From Streptomyces olindensis (lineage in GTDB: Bacteria > Actinomycetota > Actinomycetes > Streptomycetales > Streptomycetaceae), in contig JJOH01000007.1 in NCBI GenBank assembly GCA_000696115.1, positions 184,232 through 248,231 of the forward strand: DNA of 64,000 nt, written 5' to 3'. The position numbers and the translations under genes are program-made. The notes under the pieces were generated by a model. The model did not search any database, was not told the origin of the DNA, and was given only the letters and a program-made list of their open reading frames with translations. Of this stretch, positions 31,584 through 40,790 are shown in pieces. Numbering within the stretch: position 1 is the first letter of the stretch; each line of letters begins with the position of its first letter.

Positions 31584-32858
31584 TCACCCCCACGGCAGCC
31601 AGGCCCGCACCTCGAACCCGCCCTCCGCGGTGCGGCCGTGCTCCAGGCGGCCGCCCGCGAGGGTCGCCCGCTCCGTCAGGCCGATCAGGCCCTGGCCGGA
31701 ACCCGGGACGGGCGGCACCTCGCCCTCGGGCGGCGGGTTGCGGACGGTGACGACGAGCCCCTCGCCCGGTGCGCCGCCGACGGACACGGTGACCTCCGTG
31801 CCGGGCGCGTGCTTGCGGGCGTTGGTCAGGCCCTCCTGCGCGATCCGGTAGGCGGTGCGGCCGACGGAGGACGGAACGGCGTCGGGGTCGTCGACACACT
31901 GGTCGAGGGAGACCTTCATGCCGGCCTCCCGGGACTCGGCGACCAGCGTGTCCAGCGCCGCGAGGGTCGGCTGCGGCCGGCCCGTGTCGTCGGGCTCGCC
32001 CGCCCGCAGGACGCCGATGATCTCCCGCAGGTCCTGCAGGGCCTCGTGCGCGCTCTCCCGGATCACGCCCGCCGCCCGCGCCGTCTCCGCCGGGGGCGCG
32101 TCGAGCCGGAACTCCAGGGCGCCCGCGTGCACGCTCAGCAGCGTCAGCCGGTGGGCGAGCACGTCGTGCATCTCCCGCGCGATGGCCTCGCGGGCGAGCC
32201 GCTGCGCCTGCTCGGCCCGCAGCCGCGCCTCCGTCTCGGCCCGCCGGGCCCGGTCCCTGAGACTCAGCAGCAACTGCCGCTTGGCCCGCACGAACATGCC
32301 CCAGCCGACGATCGCCACGGTGAACAGCACGGCGAACGGCACGCTCACCAGGTACGGGATGTCCGCGTCGGGACGCAGCCAGTAGTACAGCGGGGCCAGC
32401 GCCGCGTTAACGCCGCCCACCCAGGCCACATACCGGAAGGGGCGGTGCACGGCGAGCGTGAACAGGGCGATCATGCCCGCGCCGCCCGCGGTGTCCGAGA
32501 CGAAGGTGACCGGCGTCATCGCCACGGCCAGCCCCAGCGGCCAGCGGCGGCGCAGCCAGACCGCCGCGCAGGCCAGCGCGCCGACCACCTGGTCGATGGC
32601 GGCCAGTCCCGGCGGTACGTGGGGGTTCTCGGTGAGCGCCTCGACGGCGATCACGCCCACCACGACGGCCAGCAGGAAGCAGGAGAAGTCGACGACCCAG
32701 TCCCGGGCGGTGCGCCGGGGCCGCCGCCCGGCCCGCCGGGCGTCGGGGTCGAGTTCGTGGAGCAGCGCCGACGGGATGAACCATCTCCGCCCGGTGAACA
32801 GCGCGGGCGTCTCTCCCGACGGCACCAGGGAGGCCTGTCCCACGTCGTCACGCTTCAC
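31584..32858 (-). CDS. NarL-type sensor histidine kinase (HisKA_3)
   Basis: The product is 424 aa from GTG at 32858; a TTG at 32867 is an alternative, and neither has a strong ribosome site. Five or six TM helices fill residues about 50-190 (VDFSCFLLAVVVGVIAVEAL, IPYLVSVPFAVLFTVAIVGW). A coiled-coil linker and HisKA_3 follow, with phospho-His in REMHDVLAHRL (about residue 229), then an HATPase domain (EGLTNARKHAPG, GSGQGLIGLTERA). Its natural partner is probably the NarL-type regulator at 22181-22855, now separated by the protease island. Confidence 0.93.
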   Translation of the reverse strand: MKRDDVGQASLVPSGETPALFTGRRWFIPSALLHELDPDARRAGRRPRRTARDWVVDFSCFLLAVVVGVIAVEALTENPHVPPGLAAIDQVVGALACAAVWLRRRWPLGLAVAMTPVTFVSDTAGGAGMIALFTLAVHRPFRYVAWVGGVNAALAPLYYWLRPDADIPYLVSVPFAVLFTVAIVGWGMFVRAKRQLLLSLRDRARRAETEARLRAEQAQRLAREAIAREMHDVLAHRLTLLSVHAGALEFRLDAPPAETARAAGVIRESAHEALQDLREIIGVLRAGEPDDTGRPQPTLAALDTLVAESREAGMKVSLDQCVDDPDAVPSSVGRTAYRIAQEGLTNARKHAPGTEVTVSVGGAPGEGLVVTVRNPPPEGEVPPVPGSGQGLIGLTERATLAGGRLEHGRTAEGGFEVRAWLPWG

Positions 32859-33037
32859 GGTCGACAAATCTACGCAGCCGCGGCCGGTTCCACCCCTCCA
32901 TGGGAGAGATCGTCGACCAAAGTCGTGCCACCGCAGACTTTCGGCGCGACGGACGGAGCCGGAGAGGCGACTTCCGTTCCTGGGTGCTCGCCCCGCGGCC
33001 GATGTGCGTGGGGGGTCCGCGGGGCGAGGCTCGGGGG

Positions 33038-33238
33038 ATGAAGCAGGTGCTGGAGATTCTCGGCTTCCTCGCCCTCGTGCAGGGCGTGGCGGGCCTGGTG
33101 CACGAGTTCACCGACTGGAACTGGGGCCTCGTGCAACGACTGGGGTTCCTCGACGGCTTCGAGGTCTACGCGAGCGTCGCGCTGCTGGTGCTCGGCGTCG
33201 CCCTGTTCGCGGCGGCCGGGAGCCGGAAGTCCGTCTGA
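33038..33238 (+). CDS. Small two-helix membrane protein
   Basis: The product is 66 aa from ATG at 33038 (GAGG 8 nt upstream). There are two hydrophobic helices (EILGFLALVQGVAGLVHEF and EVYASVALLVLGVALFAAAG) joined by a short aromatic loop (TDWNWGLVQRLGFLDG). Function not recognised. It is divergent from the sensor kinase, with 179 bp between. Confidence 0.7.
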   Translation: MKQVLEILGFLALVQGVAGLVHEFTDWNWGLVQRLGFLDGFEVYASVALLVLGVALFAAAGSRKSV

Positions 33239-33272
33239 GCCGCGGGCGGGCTCCCGGCGGTGGCCGGTGGGG

Positions 33273-33668
33273 TCAGCAGCCGTGGTCGACCAGGTCGAAC
33301 GACGCGTAGTGGTCGGCCGTGTAGTAGTCCTCCTGGTGCTCCTCACCGGTGACGATGCGCCGGGCGCCGCGCGTGGAGGAGCCGGGGGTGATGACCGTGT
33401 ACTCGTGGTAGTAGCCGGAGGGCTGGCTGGGCAGGATCCGCTCCCGGTTCTGGAAGACGGTGCCGTCCTGGTCGAACGGGTACGGGCCGCCCTGCTCGAT
33501 CAGGTCGAGCGTGTCGTGGGCCTGGGACGGCAGGTCGCTGTAGCAGATGCTGCCGACGGCGGTGGGGGCCGCGTCGGCCGTGGTGGCGGAGACGGTGCCG
33601 CCGACGAGGAGGGCGGACAGGAGGGCGGCTGCTGCGCCGAGCCGCGAGGCGCGTGGGGGGAGATTCAT
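33273..33668 (-). CDS. Secreted guanyl-specific ribonuclease (RNase Sa family)
   Basis: The product is 131 aa. A signal peptide ends near TVSATTADAAP (about residue 34). The mature part is clearly RNase Sa-like: VGSICYSDLPSQAHDTLDLI, QDGTVFQNRERILPSQ, YYHEYTVITPG (catalytic Glu), RRIVTGEEHQEDYY (Arg), and DHYASFDLVDHGC (catalytic His). Two Cys at the ends fit the family disulfide. It cleaves RNA 3' of guanosine outside the cell. No barstar-like inhibitor gene lies nearby in this window. Confidence 0.95.
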   Translation of the reverse strand: MNLPPRASRLGAAAALLSALLVGGTVSATTADAAPTAVGSICYSDLPSQAHDTLDLIEQGGPYPFDQDGTVFQNRERILPSQPSGYYHEYTVITPGSSTRGARRIVTGEEHQEDYYTADHYASFDLVDHGC

Positions 33669-33765
33669 GCGCTCATGATGACGCGCGTAGACAGTGGCAT
33701 GTCAATGACAAGCTCGGAGATTTTCCCGTCAAGTCCGATGAGTTAGCGGGAAGTTAACCTGCCCT

Positions 33766-33808
33766 CCGGCGCCCGCACGCCCTGTTCACCAGGTACGGCG
33801 GGCGCCGG
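33766..33808 (-). terminator. Hairpin after the DHFR-like gene
   Basis: CCGGCGCCCGC (33766-33776) and GCGGGCGCCGG (33798-33808) form a perfect 11-bp stem with a 21-nt loop. It lies just downstream of the DHFR-like gene stop (33818) on the minus strand. No U-tract follows, as is common in Streptomyces. Confidence 0.6.
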
Positions 33809-33817
33809 GCGGGGCGG

Positions 33818-34444
33818 CTACGCGTCCTCCGGCAGGGTGTACTCGCCGTACTGCGGGCGGCCCGCCAGGTCGTACGTCTGGATCGAGACGCCCGCGCCGG
33901 TGACGCTCCCCCCGGCGTGTGCGAACGCGGTCGGCACGGAACCCTCCGGGAACAGCCGGAACCCGGTGCCGAGCACGACCGGGAAGGTCAGCAGATGGAG
34001 GGTGTCGACGAGGTCGAGCGCCAGCAGCGACCGGAGCAGGGCGCCGCTGCCGTGCACCTGGACCTCGCCGTCGGTGCGTTCCTTCAGCGCGGTGACCTCC
34101 TTGGCGAGGTCGCCGGAGAGCACGGTGGTGCCCGCCCACGAGGGATCCGTCAGGGTCGAGGAGACGACGTACTTCGGCAGGGAGTTGAGCCCGGAGGCGA
34201 CCGGGTCGGCGGGGTCGGTCACCTTCGGCCAGAACGTGGCGAAGATGTCGTAGGTCCGGCGTCCCAGCAGGAAGGCGCCCGGGCGGGTGAAGACCTCGCT
34301 GATGAACCGGCCGAAGTCCTCGTCGGCGTACGGGAAGCTCCAGCCGCCGTGGGTGAAGCCCCCGCGGGTGTCCTCGTGCGGCCCGCCGGGGGCCTGGTAG
34401 ACGCCGTCGAGGGTGACGAAGAGGGTGGAGACGAGCTTGCCCAT
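33818..34444 (-). CDS. Dihydrofolate-reductase-like (RibD C-terminal) family protein
   Basis: The product is 208 aa from ATG at 34444, with AAGGAAGG 8 nt upstream. It has the RibD_C/DHFR fold pattern: LVSTLFVTLDGVYQAPGG at the N-terminus, AFLLGRRTYDIFATFWP, KYVVSSTL, EVQVHGSGALLRSLL, and DTLHLLTFPVVLGTGFRLF. These small NADPH-binding proteins are widespread and rarely have a known substrate. It is divergent from an SDR gene. Confidence 0.88.
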   Translation of the reverse strand: MGKLVSTLFVTLDGVYQAPGGPHEDTRGGFTHGGWSFPYADEDFGRFISEVFTRPGAFLLGRRTYDIFATFWPKVTDPADPVASGLNSLPKYVVSSTLTDPSWAGTTVLSGDLAKEVTALKERTDGEVQVHGSGALLRSLLALDLVDTLHLLTFPVVLGTGFRLFPEGSVPTAFAHAGGSVTGAGVSIQTYDLAGRPQYGEYTLPEDA

Positions 34445-34608
34445 GGCGGGTGCCTTCCTTGCGGGGGTGTCTGCTTGCATCGGTTCAGACTCCGCCGACG
34501 CCCGCAACTCATCGCTGGGCCGTACGGCTCCCGGGCGGTCCGCGTGCTCACGGTCTCGATGTCCGTTGGCCGCCAGCGTCACCGGCGGTCGGCCGCTGGG
34601 ATGGATCC

Positions 34609-35364
34609 ATGACTTCTCAGGGAACTCTCGAAGCAACTCTCGACGGCAAGGTGGCTCTCGTGACGGGCGGGAGCCGTGGCATCGGTGCGGCGACGGCCCT
34701 GCGGCTGGCCAGGGAGGGCGCGGACGTGGCCGTCGGTTACGTGCACGGCAAGGAGGCGGCCGAGGACGTCGTACGGGCCGTGGAGGCGCTGGGGCGCCGG
34801 GCGGTGGCGCTGCGCGCGGACGCGGCACAGGCCGCCGACGCGGCCGGTGTCGTGGACGCGGCGGCCGACGCGCTCGGCGGGCTCGACGTCCTGGTGAACA
34901 ACGCGGGCGTGGGCGTGCTCGGGCCGTTGGAGAGCCTGTCCCTCGCGGACGTGGAGCGGGTCCTCGCCGTCAACGTGCGGGGTGTCTTCCTGGCGTCCCA
35001 GGCGGCCGCCGCGCGGATGGGCGAGGGCGGGCGGATCATCACGATCGGCAGTTGCATGGCCCAGCGGGTGCCGGGTCCCGGCGGCACGCTCTACGCCATG
35101 AGCAAGGCCGCGCTGACCGGCTTGACCAAGGCCCTGGCGAGGGAGCTGGGCGGGCGCGGGATCACCGCGAACCTGGTCCATCCCGGTCCGATCGACACGG
35201 ACATGAACCCTGCGGACGGCCCGTACGCGTCCGGGCAGGCGGCGATGACGGCGCTGGGCCGGTTCGGGACGGCGGACGAGGTGGCGTCGACGGTCGCCCA
35301 CCTGGCCGGGGCGGCATACGTGACCGGGGCGGAGTTCGCGGTCGACGGCGGCCACGCGGCATGA
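34609..35364 (+). CDS. Short-chain dehydrogenase/reductase
   Basis: The product is 251 aa from ATG at 34609; the ribosome site is weak. Classical SDR motifs are present: VTGGSRGIGAATAL (cofactor loop), VLVNNAGVGVLG, Ser in IITIGSCMAQ, the YxxxK pair in LYAMSKAAL, and HPGPIDTDMNP. A Ser-Arg after the first glycines suggests NADP(H). The C-terminus VTGAEFAVDGGHAA is typical of FabG-like enzymes. Substrate unknown. It is convergent with allantoicase. Confidence 0.92.
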   Translation: MTSQGTLEATLDGKVALVTGGSRGIGAATALRLAREGADVAVGYVHGKEAAEDVVRAVEALGRRAVALRADAAQAADAAGVVDAAADALGGLDVLVNNAGVGVLGPLESLSLADVERVLAVNVRGVFLASQAAAARMGEGGRIITIGSCMAQRVPGPGGTLYAMSKAALTGLTKALARELGGRGITANLVHPGPIDTDMNPADGPYASGQAAMTALGRFGTADEVASTVAHLAGAAYVTGAEFAVDGGHAA

Positions 35365-35418
35365 GGCAGGGGGGCACACCGGCGCTGTCCGGCCCGTGCG
35401 CCCCACGGGGCGGCCGGG

Positions 35419-36534
35419 TCAGCCGCCCAGTTCCTGGTGGCGGGCCGCCAGTCGGCTCGCGCCCTCCTGGGTGAGGGAGCCGAACAGGCGCAGGCGGGAG
35501 ATGCCGCCGTCCGGGAAGATGTCGACGCGCGCGTGCGTGCCGACGGCCGGGTCCGGGAGGACGAAGCGGTGGTTGGTGTCGGGCTGCAGGCGAGTGCGGG
35601 GCAGGATCTCCCGCCAGTCGCCGTCCTCGCCGTCCTTGACGGACACGGAGGCCCAGCCGGCGCTGTTGCCCTTGAGGTAGGCGGTGTCGATCTCCAGGGC
35701 GCGGACCTGCGCCTGGGCGGCGAGCCGGTAGCGGATCCAGTCGTGGCCCTGGTCGCGGCGGCGGCGGGTCTCCCAGCCGTCGTCCATCTTGCGGGAGCGG
35801 CCCGGCTGGATGGTGTTGGTGGCGGGCGAGTAGAAGAGGTTGGAGGCGTCCTCGACCTGGCCGCCGTTCTCCAGGGCGAGGACGTCGAAGGTGCCGAGCA
35901 CCTGAAGCCACTCGGGGTCGGGGACGACCTCGCCGTACACGCGCAGGCGGGCGATGCCGCCGTCGGGGTGCTGGTTGACCCGCAGGTGGGTGAAGCGCTG
36001 CTCGACGACGACGGCGAAACCGTTCGCCGCGTGGCCGCCGACCGCGGTGCGCGGCACCAGGGTCGTCCACTTCACGTCGTCGCCGAGGAGCTCCTCCGGC
36101 GACGGTGAGCCCGCGACACAAGTGCCCTCGACGGACACGGCCTGCGGGTAGTTGCCGCGGAAGTGGGCGGTGTCGACGACGATCCCGCGGATGACACCCG
36201 GGGCGCCGAGGCGGACCAGCGCCCAGTCGTGGTCGTCGGAGGTCGGCCACGGGTGCTCGGCCGAGGCGCCGCGGCGGCGGCGCGTCTCCCAGCCGTCCAT
36301 GATCTTGCCCTTGTGCCCGAAGTGCTCCGGGTCGAACGCGGCGCGCTCGGGCACCAGCAGGTTCTCGCGCTGGGCGAAGAACTCGTCGTTGGCGGCGATG
36401 ACTCCGGCTCCGAGGTGCCGGTCGGCGAGGTTGGCGTACTGGGTGAAGGGGAAGTCGGCGGTGCGGTAGTCCGCGTAGGGGTCGCCGCCTCCGTAGGGGT
36501 TCGCGTCGCCGGTGAAGCGGGGAATCGCCGTCAC
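35419..36534 (-). CDS. alc: Allantoicase
   Basis: The product is 371 aa from GTG at 36534. It hydrolyses allantoate to ureidoglycolate and urea. The two homologous allantoicase repeats are clear: KIMDGWETRRRRG (about residue 77) and RKMDDGWETRRRRDQGHDW (about residue 240), each followed by a jelly-roll half (VRLGAPGVIRGIVVDTAHFRGN; VRALEIDTAYLKGN). It follows allantoinase by 37 bp on the same strand, so the pathway steps are co-transcribed from the AllR-type promoter upstream of allB. Confidence 0.96.
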   Translation of the reverse strand: MTAIPRFTGDANPYGGGDPYADYRTADFPFTQYANLADRHLGAGVIAANDEFFAQRENLLVPERAAFDPEHFGHKGKIMDGWETRRRRGASAEHPWPTSDDHDWALVRLGAPGVIRGIVVDTAHFRGNYPQAVSVEGTCVAGSPSPEELLGDDVKWTTLVPRTAVGGHAANGFAVVVEQRFTHLRVNQHPDGGIARLRVYGEVVPDPEWLQVLGTFDVLALENGGQVEDASNLFYSPATNTIQPGRSRKMDDGWETRRRRDQGHDWIRYRLAAQAQVRALEIDTAYLKGNSAGWASVSVKDGEDGDWREILPRTRLQPDTNHRFVLPDPAVGTHARVDIFPDGGISRLRLFGSLTQEGASRLAARHQELGG

Positions 36535-36571
36535 GATGATCAGGTCTTCCTTTCGGGTGTCCGGGGTGGAT

Positions 36572-37912
36572 TCAGTTGGTCCGGGTGAGGAGCCGCCCCT
36601 TCGGTTCGGTGAACTCGCCGTCCGCGACGATCCGCTGTCCGCGCAGCCAGGTGGACTTCACGACGCCGTACAGGGTCCTGCCCGCGTAGGCCGTGACGCG
36701 GTTGCGGTGCTGCAGGGAGGCCGGGTCGACGGTGAAGGTCTCGTCGGGGGCGACGACGGCGAAGTCGGCGTCGCGGCCGGGCGCGATGGCGCCCTTGCGG
36801 TCATCGAGCCCGACGAGTGCGGAGGTCCGCGCCGACATCCAGCGGACCACGTCCTCCAGGCCGTGCCCGCGCCCGCGGGCCTCCGTCCACACCGCGGCGA
36901 GGCTCAGCTGGAGGCCGGAGATGCCGCCCCAGGCCGTCGCGAAGTCGTCGGTCTTGAGGTCGGCGGTGGACGGGGAGTGGTCGGTGACGACGCAGTCGAT
37001 GGTGCCGTCGGCCAGCGCCTGCCAGAGCAGGTCCTGGTTGGCGGCCTCGCGGATCGGCGGGCAGCACTTGAACTCGCTGGCGCCGTCGGGGACTTCCTCG
37101 GCGGTGAGGGTCAGGTAGTGGGGGCAGGTCTCCACGGTGATGCGGACGCCCTCCGCGCGCGCCTCGGCGATCATCGGCAGGGCGTCGCTGGACGACAGGT
37201 GCAGCACGTGCACGCGCGCGTTCAGCGCCTTGGCCTCGCGGATGAGCTGGGCGATGGCGCTGTCCTCGGCGTCCCGGGGGCGGGAGGCGAGGAAGTCGGC
37301 GTATTTGGGGCCGGGTCGCTGCGGGGCGGAGGCGAGGAGGTGGGGGTCCTCGGCGTGCACGATGAGCAGGCCGTCGAAGGCGGCGATCTCGGCCATGGTG
37401 CGGGCGAGCGGGTCGCGCTCCAGGTGCGGGAACTCGTCCACGCCGGACGGCGACAGGAACGCCTTGAAGCCGAAGACGCCGGCCTCGTGCAGTGGGCGCA
37501 GGTCCTTGAGGTTGTCCGGCAGGGCGCCGCCCCAGAAGCCGACGTCGATGTGCGCCTTGTCGGCGGCGACCTGCTGCTTGGTGCGCAGGTGGGCGACGGT
37601 CGTGGTCGGCGGGAGGGAGTTCAGGGGCATGTCGACGAGGGTCGTGATGCCGCCGGCCGCCGCGGCGCGGGTGGCGGTCCAGAAGCCCTCCCACTCGGTG
37701 CGGCCCGGGTCGTTGACGTGCACGTGGGTGTCGACCAGGCCGGGGAGCAGCACGTGGTCGCCCAGGTCCTCCAGGCGGGCCCCCTCCGGTACGGGGGCGT
37801 CGTGGGGGAGGACGGCCGTGATCGTGCCGCCGGAGACCGCGACGGATGCGGCGCGCGTCCCCTCGGGCGTGATGACACGCGTCGAGCGGAGCACCAGTTC
37901 AGCGTCGGACAC
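36572..37912 (-). CDS. allB: Allantoinase
   Basis: The product is 446 aa from GTG at 37912, preferred because AAAGGGG lies 5 nt upstream; a TTG at 37930 is unlikely. It opens the hydantoin ring of allantoin. Cyclic-amidohydrolase metal ligands are visible: [10 protein letters not shown] (HxH), the bridging Lys in [30 protein letters not shown], and VVTDHSPS (Asp). It is the first gene of an allB-alc operon and is divergent from allR. An inverted repeat overlaps its predicted transcription start. Confidence 0.96.
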   Translation of the reverse strand: MSDAELVLRSTRVITPEGTRAASVAVSGGTITAVLPHDAPVPEGARLEDLGDHVLLPGLVDTHVHVNDPGRTEWEGFWTATRAAAAGGITTLVDMPLNSLPPTTTVAHLRTKQQVAADKAHIDVGFWGGALPDNLKDLRPLHEAGVFGFKAFLSPSGVDEFPHLERDPLARTMAEIAAFDGLLIVHAEDPHLLASAPQRPGPKYADFLASRPRDAEDSAIAQLIREAKALNARVHVLHLSSSDALPMIAEARAEGVRITVETCPHYLTLTAEEVPDGASEFKCCPPIREAANQDLLWQALADGTIDCVVTDHSPSTADLKTDDFATAWGGISGLQLSLAAVWTEARGRGHGLEDVVRWMSARTSALVGLDDRKGAIAPGRDADFAVVAPDETFTVDPASLQHRNRVTAYAGRTLYGVVKSTWLRGQRIVADGEFTEPKGRLLTRTN

Positions 37913-37925
37913 CCGAACCCCTTTC

Positions 37926-37973
37926 TTCAACGTTCTGTTGAAGGAGTCTTCACTCCCGTTCCGGCCCCGTCAA
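37926..37973 (-). promoter_or_regulatory. allB promoter with AllR-type operator
   Basis: On the minus strand, TTGACG (37973-37968) and AAGACT (37950-37945) are 17 bp apart. Just downstream, over the expected start point, lies the perfect inverted repeat TTCAAC-GTTCT-GTTGAA (37926-37942). Close variants occur at the aceB and uraD promoters. The divergent allR gene encodes the likely repressor; AllR is known to control allantoin genes in S. coelicolor. Confidence 0.75.
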
Positions 37974-38076
37974 GGGCACACTGCTACAGGGCACACCAGC
38001 ACCCCACCCCCTGGACTTTTCCACGAAGCGGAATTAACATCCCGGGAAGCGAAATGCTACCCGAAAGGAACGCCCC

Positions 38077-38874
38077 GTGCCGAGGTCCAGCGCCAGCACC
38101 ACCGACCCCACCCGGTCCTCCGCCAACGGCGGGGTCCAGTCCCTGGAGCGCGCCTTCGACCTCCTCGAACGGATGGCGGACGCGGGCGGCGAGGTCGGCC
38201 TGAGCGAGCTGTCCGCGAGCAGCGGACTGCCCCTGCCGACCATCCACCGCCTGATGCGCACGCTGGTGGCCTGCGGATACGTACGCCAGCAGCCCAACCG
38301 GCGGTACGCGCTCGGCCCGCGTCTGATCCGCCTCGGCGAGTCAGCGTCCCGGTTGCTGGGCACCTGGGCGCGGCCGTACCTGGCCCGGCTGGTCGAGGAG
38401 ACCGGCGAGACGGCGAACATGGCGCTGCTGGACGGGGACGAGATCGTCTACGTGGCGCAGGTGCCGTCGAAGCACTCGATGCGGATGTTCACGGAGGTCG
38501 GCCGCCGCGTGCTGCCGCACTCCACGGGCGTGGGCAAGGCCCTGCTCGCCGGTTTCCCGCCGGAGGAGGTACGCGCCCTGCTCGCCCGCACGGGCATGCC
38601 CGCCGCCACGGACAAGACGATCACGACGCCCGACGGGTTCCTCGCGGCGCTGGAGGACGTGCGCCGCCAGGGCTACGCGATCGACGACAACGAGCAGGAG
38701 ATCGGGGTGCGCTGCCTCGCCGTCTCGGTGCCCGACTCCCCGACCGCCGCCGCCATCTCCATCTCCGGCCCGGCGGGCCGGGTCACGGAGTCGGCGACGG
38801 AGAAGATCGTGCCGGTGCTCCAGCAGGTCGCCGGCGAACTGTCGGAGGCCCTGGCCAGCCAGAGCCCCGCGTGA
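38077..38874 (+). CDS. allR: IclR-family repressor of allantoin metabolism (AllR)
   Basis: The product is 265 aa from GTG at 38077, with AAAGGA about 7 nt upstream. A winged HTH (SLERAFDLLERMADAGGEVG, LPLPTIHRLMRTLVACGYV) is followed by the IclR effector domain (NMALLDGDEIVYVAQVPS, HSTGVGKALLAGFP, GYAIDDNEQEIGVRCLAVSV). AllR-type proteins release DNA on sensing allantoin-pathway intermediates such as glyoxylate. It is divergent from allB. The downstream gene overlaps its stop (GTGA). Confidence 0.93.
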   Translation: MPRSSASTTDPTRSSANGGVQSLERAFDLLERMADAGGEVGLSELSASSGLPLPTIHRLMRTLVACGYVRQQPNRRYALGPRLIRLGESASRLLGTWARPYLARLVEETGETANMALLDGDEIVYVAQVPSKHSMRMFTEVGRRVLPHSTGVGKALLAGFPPEEVRALLARTGMPAATDKTITTPDGFLAALEDVRRQGYAIDDNEQEIGVRCLAVSVPDSPTAAAISISGPAGRVTESATEKIVPVLQQVAGELSEALASQSPA

Positions 38875-39557
38875 CGGCCTTACAGCGCTGGCCCGGGAGG
38901 TACACCGACCGGCACGGCTCGCAGGACGTCGTCTTCGAGACCGACGGCCGGCAGCTGATCCGTACGACGATCCGGGGCGTCCTCTTCGAGGGCGACAGCA
39001 TGGACGACCTGGGCGCCCTGGCCGGTGAGCCGCCCCAGGCGATGTTCCGCTTCCTCGACGGCGCCCTCTGCTCCTGCCTGCTGGAGTGGCGGCTGCCCCT
39101 GCCCGTCGCGCACGCGGGGCAGGGCGTCCGGGACGGGATGCTGCACTGCGCCCTGCGACTGCCGGACCCGGCCCCGGGCTCCACGCCCGGCCCGGACCGG
39201 GAGAGCCTGGCCCTCACGCTGCGCCTCGACGGGCGGGAGTACGGCGGCGCCGACGACTGCGGCGACTTCGAGAACGGCCTGCACGCGATCCAGCGCGAGC
39301 TGCCCCCGGGTTTCCGGATCAGGGCGTGCATCGCCTGCGCCTGGTCCGACTACAGCCCGGTCGGCCACGGCCTGATGGCCGGTCTGGCCTGCTTCCGGGA
39401 CGTCAAGGCCCGCTACCGGCGCGTCGACGGCAAGCAAGGACCCCGGGGCGTCTTCGCGATCTGGCCGGACCACACCGAACTGGTCCAGGAGACCTGGCTC
39501 TGCGACGACTTCGAGCCCCGGGCCGCGCACGCGGGCTACCGCGGCACCTTTCCGTAG
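38871..39557 (+). CDS. Uncharacterised protein (DUF6304-like)
   Basis: The product is 228 aa from a GTG overlapping the allR stop (GTGA), hence co-translated with allR. The sequence starts RWPGRYTDRHGSQDVVFETD and contains SCLLEWRLPLPV, DCGDFENGLHAIQ and ACIACAWSDYSPVGHGL. I believe it is the family named DUF6304, with no known role. No TM or signal peptide. Any link to ureide metabolism rests only on the overlap with allR. Confidence 0.7.
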   Translation: MTALQRWPGRYTDRHGSQDVVFETDGRQLIRTTIRGVLFEGDSMDDLGALAGEPPQAMFRFLDGALCSCLLEWRLPLPVAHAGQGVRDGMLHCALRLPDPAPGSTPGPDRESLALTLRLDGREYGGADDCGDFENGLHAIQRELPPGFRIRACIACAWSDYSPVGHGLMAGLACFRDVKARYRRVDGKQGPRGVFAIWPDHTELVQETWLCDDFEPRAAHAGYRGTFP

Positions 39558-39574
39558 CGCCGACCGGACACCCC

Positions 39575-39904
39575 CTAGCCCTGCCCGCGCACCGGCCCGC
39601 CGAACAGGTCCACCGCCCGGCGGACCTCCGCCAGCCCGGGGGACAGCGCGCTCACCGAGCCGATCGCGCCGGCGATCAGCAGCAGGGAGCGGCGCAGCCG
39701 CGGGATCTCGGGGACGCCGTCGGCGGCCATGGCGTCCAGGGCGGCGAGTTCCTCCTCGGCGATGCTCCGGTCGGCGAACTCGCCCGGGTGGGCGGCGAGT
39801 CGGCGGCGCAGCCGGGCCACGGCGGAGCGCAGCTCCGTCACGCGCGGGTCCACCTCGTCGCCGGCCACGGGCCCCTGCCGCTTCTGCTCCACGCTCCGCA
39901 ACAC
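39575..39904 (-). CDS. Small uncharacterised protein (DUF5955-like)
   Basis: The product is 109 aa from GTG at 39904; a TTG at 39901 has better spacing (6 nt) from GGAGG. The pattern VDPRVTELRSAVARLRRRLA, IAEEELAALDAM, PRLRRSLLLIAGAIGSVSAL matches what I know as DUF5955, common near mobile or effector genes in Streptomyces. It has a coiled-coil-like first half and a hydrophobic second half. Confidence 0.7.
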   Translation of the reverse strand: MLRSVEQKRQGPVAGDEVDPRVTELRSAVARLRRRLAAHPGEFADRSIAEEELAALDAMAADGVPEIPRLRRSLLLIAGAIGSVSALSPGLAEVRRAVDLFGGPVRGQG

Positions 39905-40127
39905 AGTCCTCCCCCTCGCACCTCGTCGTGCGCGTGCCCTTCCGACGCGAAGTCCCCCACACCGGGCACTGGTCCGACGCCCGGCCGGTCGGTGCGGGCG
40001 ACAGTAAACGACGCGGGCCATCAGGCGCCAGTCCATTGCGTCATCGACTTGTTTCGCTGCGTGACTTTCCGGCCCGGGGGCGCGAGAGACTCGGGGCGCG
40101 GCAGCCCTGCTGCGGTATGCAGGTTCC

Positions 40128-40742
40128 ATGACGACAAGGGAGACGACGGACGGGGCGGGTGCGGTTGCGGGGCTGCTGCTGGCCGCGGGGGGCGGACGGC
40201 GCCTGGGCGGACGCCCCAAGGCACTGCTCCCCCACCGCGGGCGGCCGCTCGTGGAGCACGCGGTGCGGGTACTGCGGGAGGGCGGCTGCACCCGTGTCCA
40301 CGTGGTTCTGGGCGCCCAGGCGGACGAGGTACGCGCGCGGGCCGCCCTGCCGGGCTGTGTCCTCGTCGACAACCCGGACTGGGAGCAGGGCATGGGGACG
40401 TCCCTGCGGGCCGGGCTGGCCTCCCTCGCCGGTACCGGCGCCCGCGCCGCCCTGGTCGCGCTCGTCGACCAGCCCGGCATCGGGCCGGAGGCGGTGGCCC
40501 GCGTCCTGGGGGCCTCCACGGGCGAGGAGTCGCTCGTCTCGGCGGCGTACGAGGGAGTGCGCGGCCACCCGGTCCTGTTCGGCGCCGCGCACTGGGCGGG
40601 GATCGCGGCGACTGCGACCGGGGACCGGGGGGCACGCGCGTATCTGAAGGAGCACGAGCCGGTCGTCTCGCTCGTCGAGTGCGGGGACGTGGCCCGGCCC
40701 TTCGACATCGACACCGAGGCCGATCTGGCCCACCTGGAGTGA
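40128..40742 (+). CDS. MobA/MocA-like nucleotidyltransferase
   Basis: The product is 204 aa. The nucleotidyltransferase core is clear: LLLAAGGGRRLGGRPKALLP (residues 16-35), then VLGAQADEVRA, QGMGTSLRAGLA, VALVDQPGIG (metal-site Asp) and FDIDTEADLAHL. It resembles molybdenum-cofactor cytidylyltransferases serving xanthine-dehydrogenase-type enzymes, which would fit the purine-catabolic setting. No xdh genes are in this window. Confidence 0.85.
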   Translation: MTTRETTDGAGAVAGLLLAAGGGRRLGGRPKALLPHRGRPLVEHAVRVLREGGCTRVHVVLGAQADEVRARAALPGCVLVDNPDWEQGMGTSLRAGLASLAGTGARAALVALVDQPGIGPEAVARVLGASTGEESLVSAAYEGVRGHPVLFGAAHWAGIAATATGDRGARAYLKEHEPVVSLVECGDVARPFDIDTEADLAHLE

Positions 40743-40790
40743 GCGGGGTGGCACGGAGCGCCACCTTGCCTCGACTCAGAGAATCTCGAC

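Noticed and set aside
37978..38076. An AllR-type site controlling allR itself
   Set aside because: A TTCC-N7-GGAA inverted pair lies before allR, but it does not match the TTCAAC-N5-GTTGAA consensus, so it was not counted as an AllR site.
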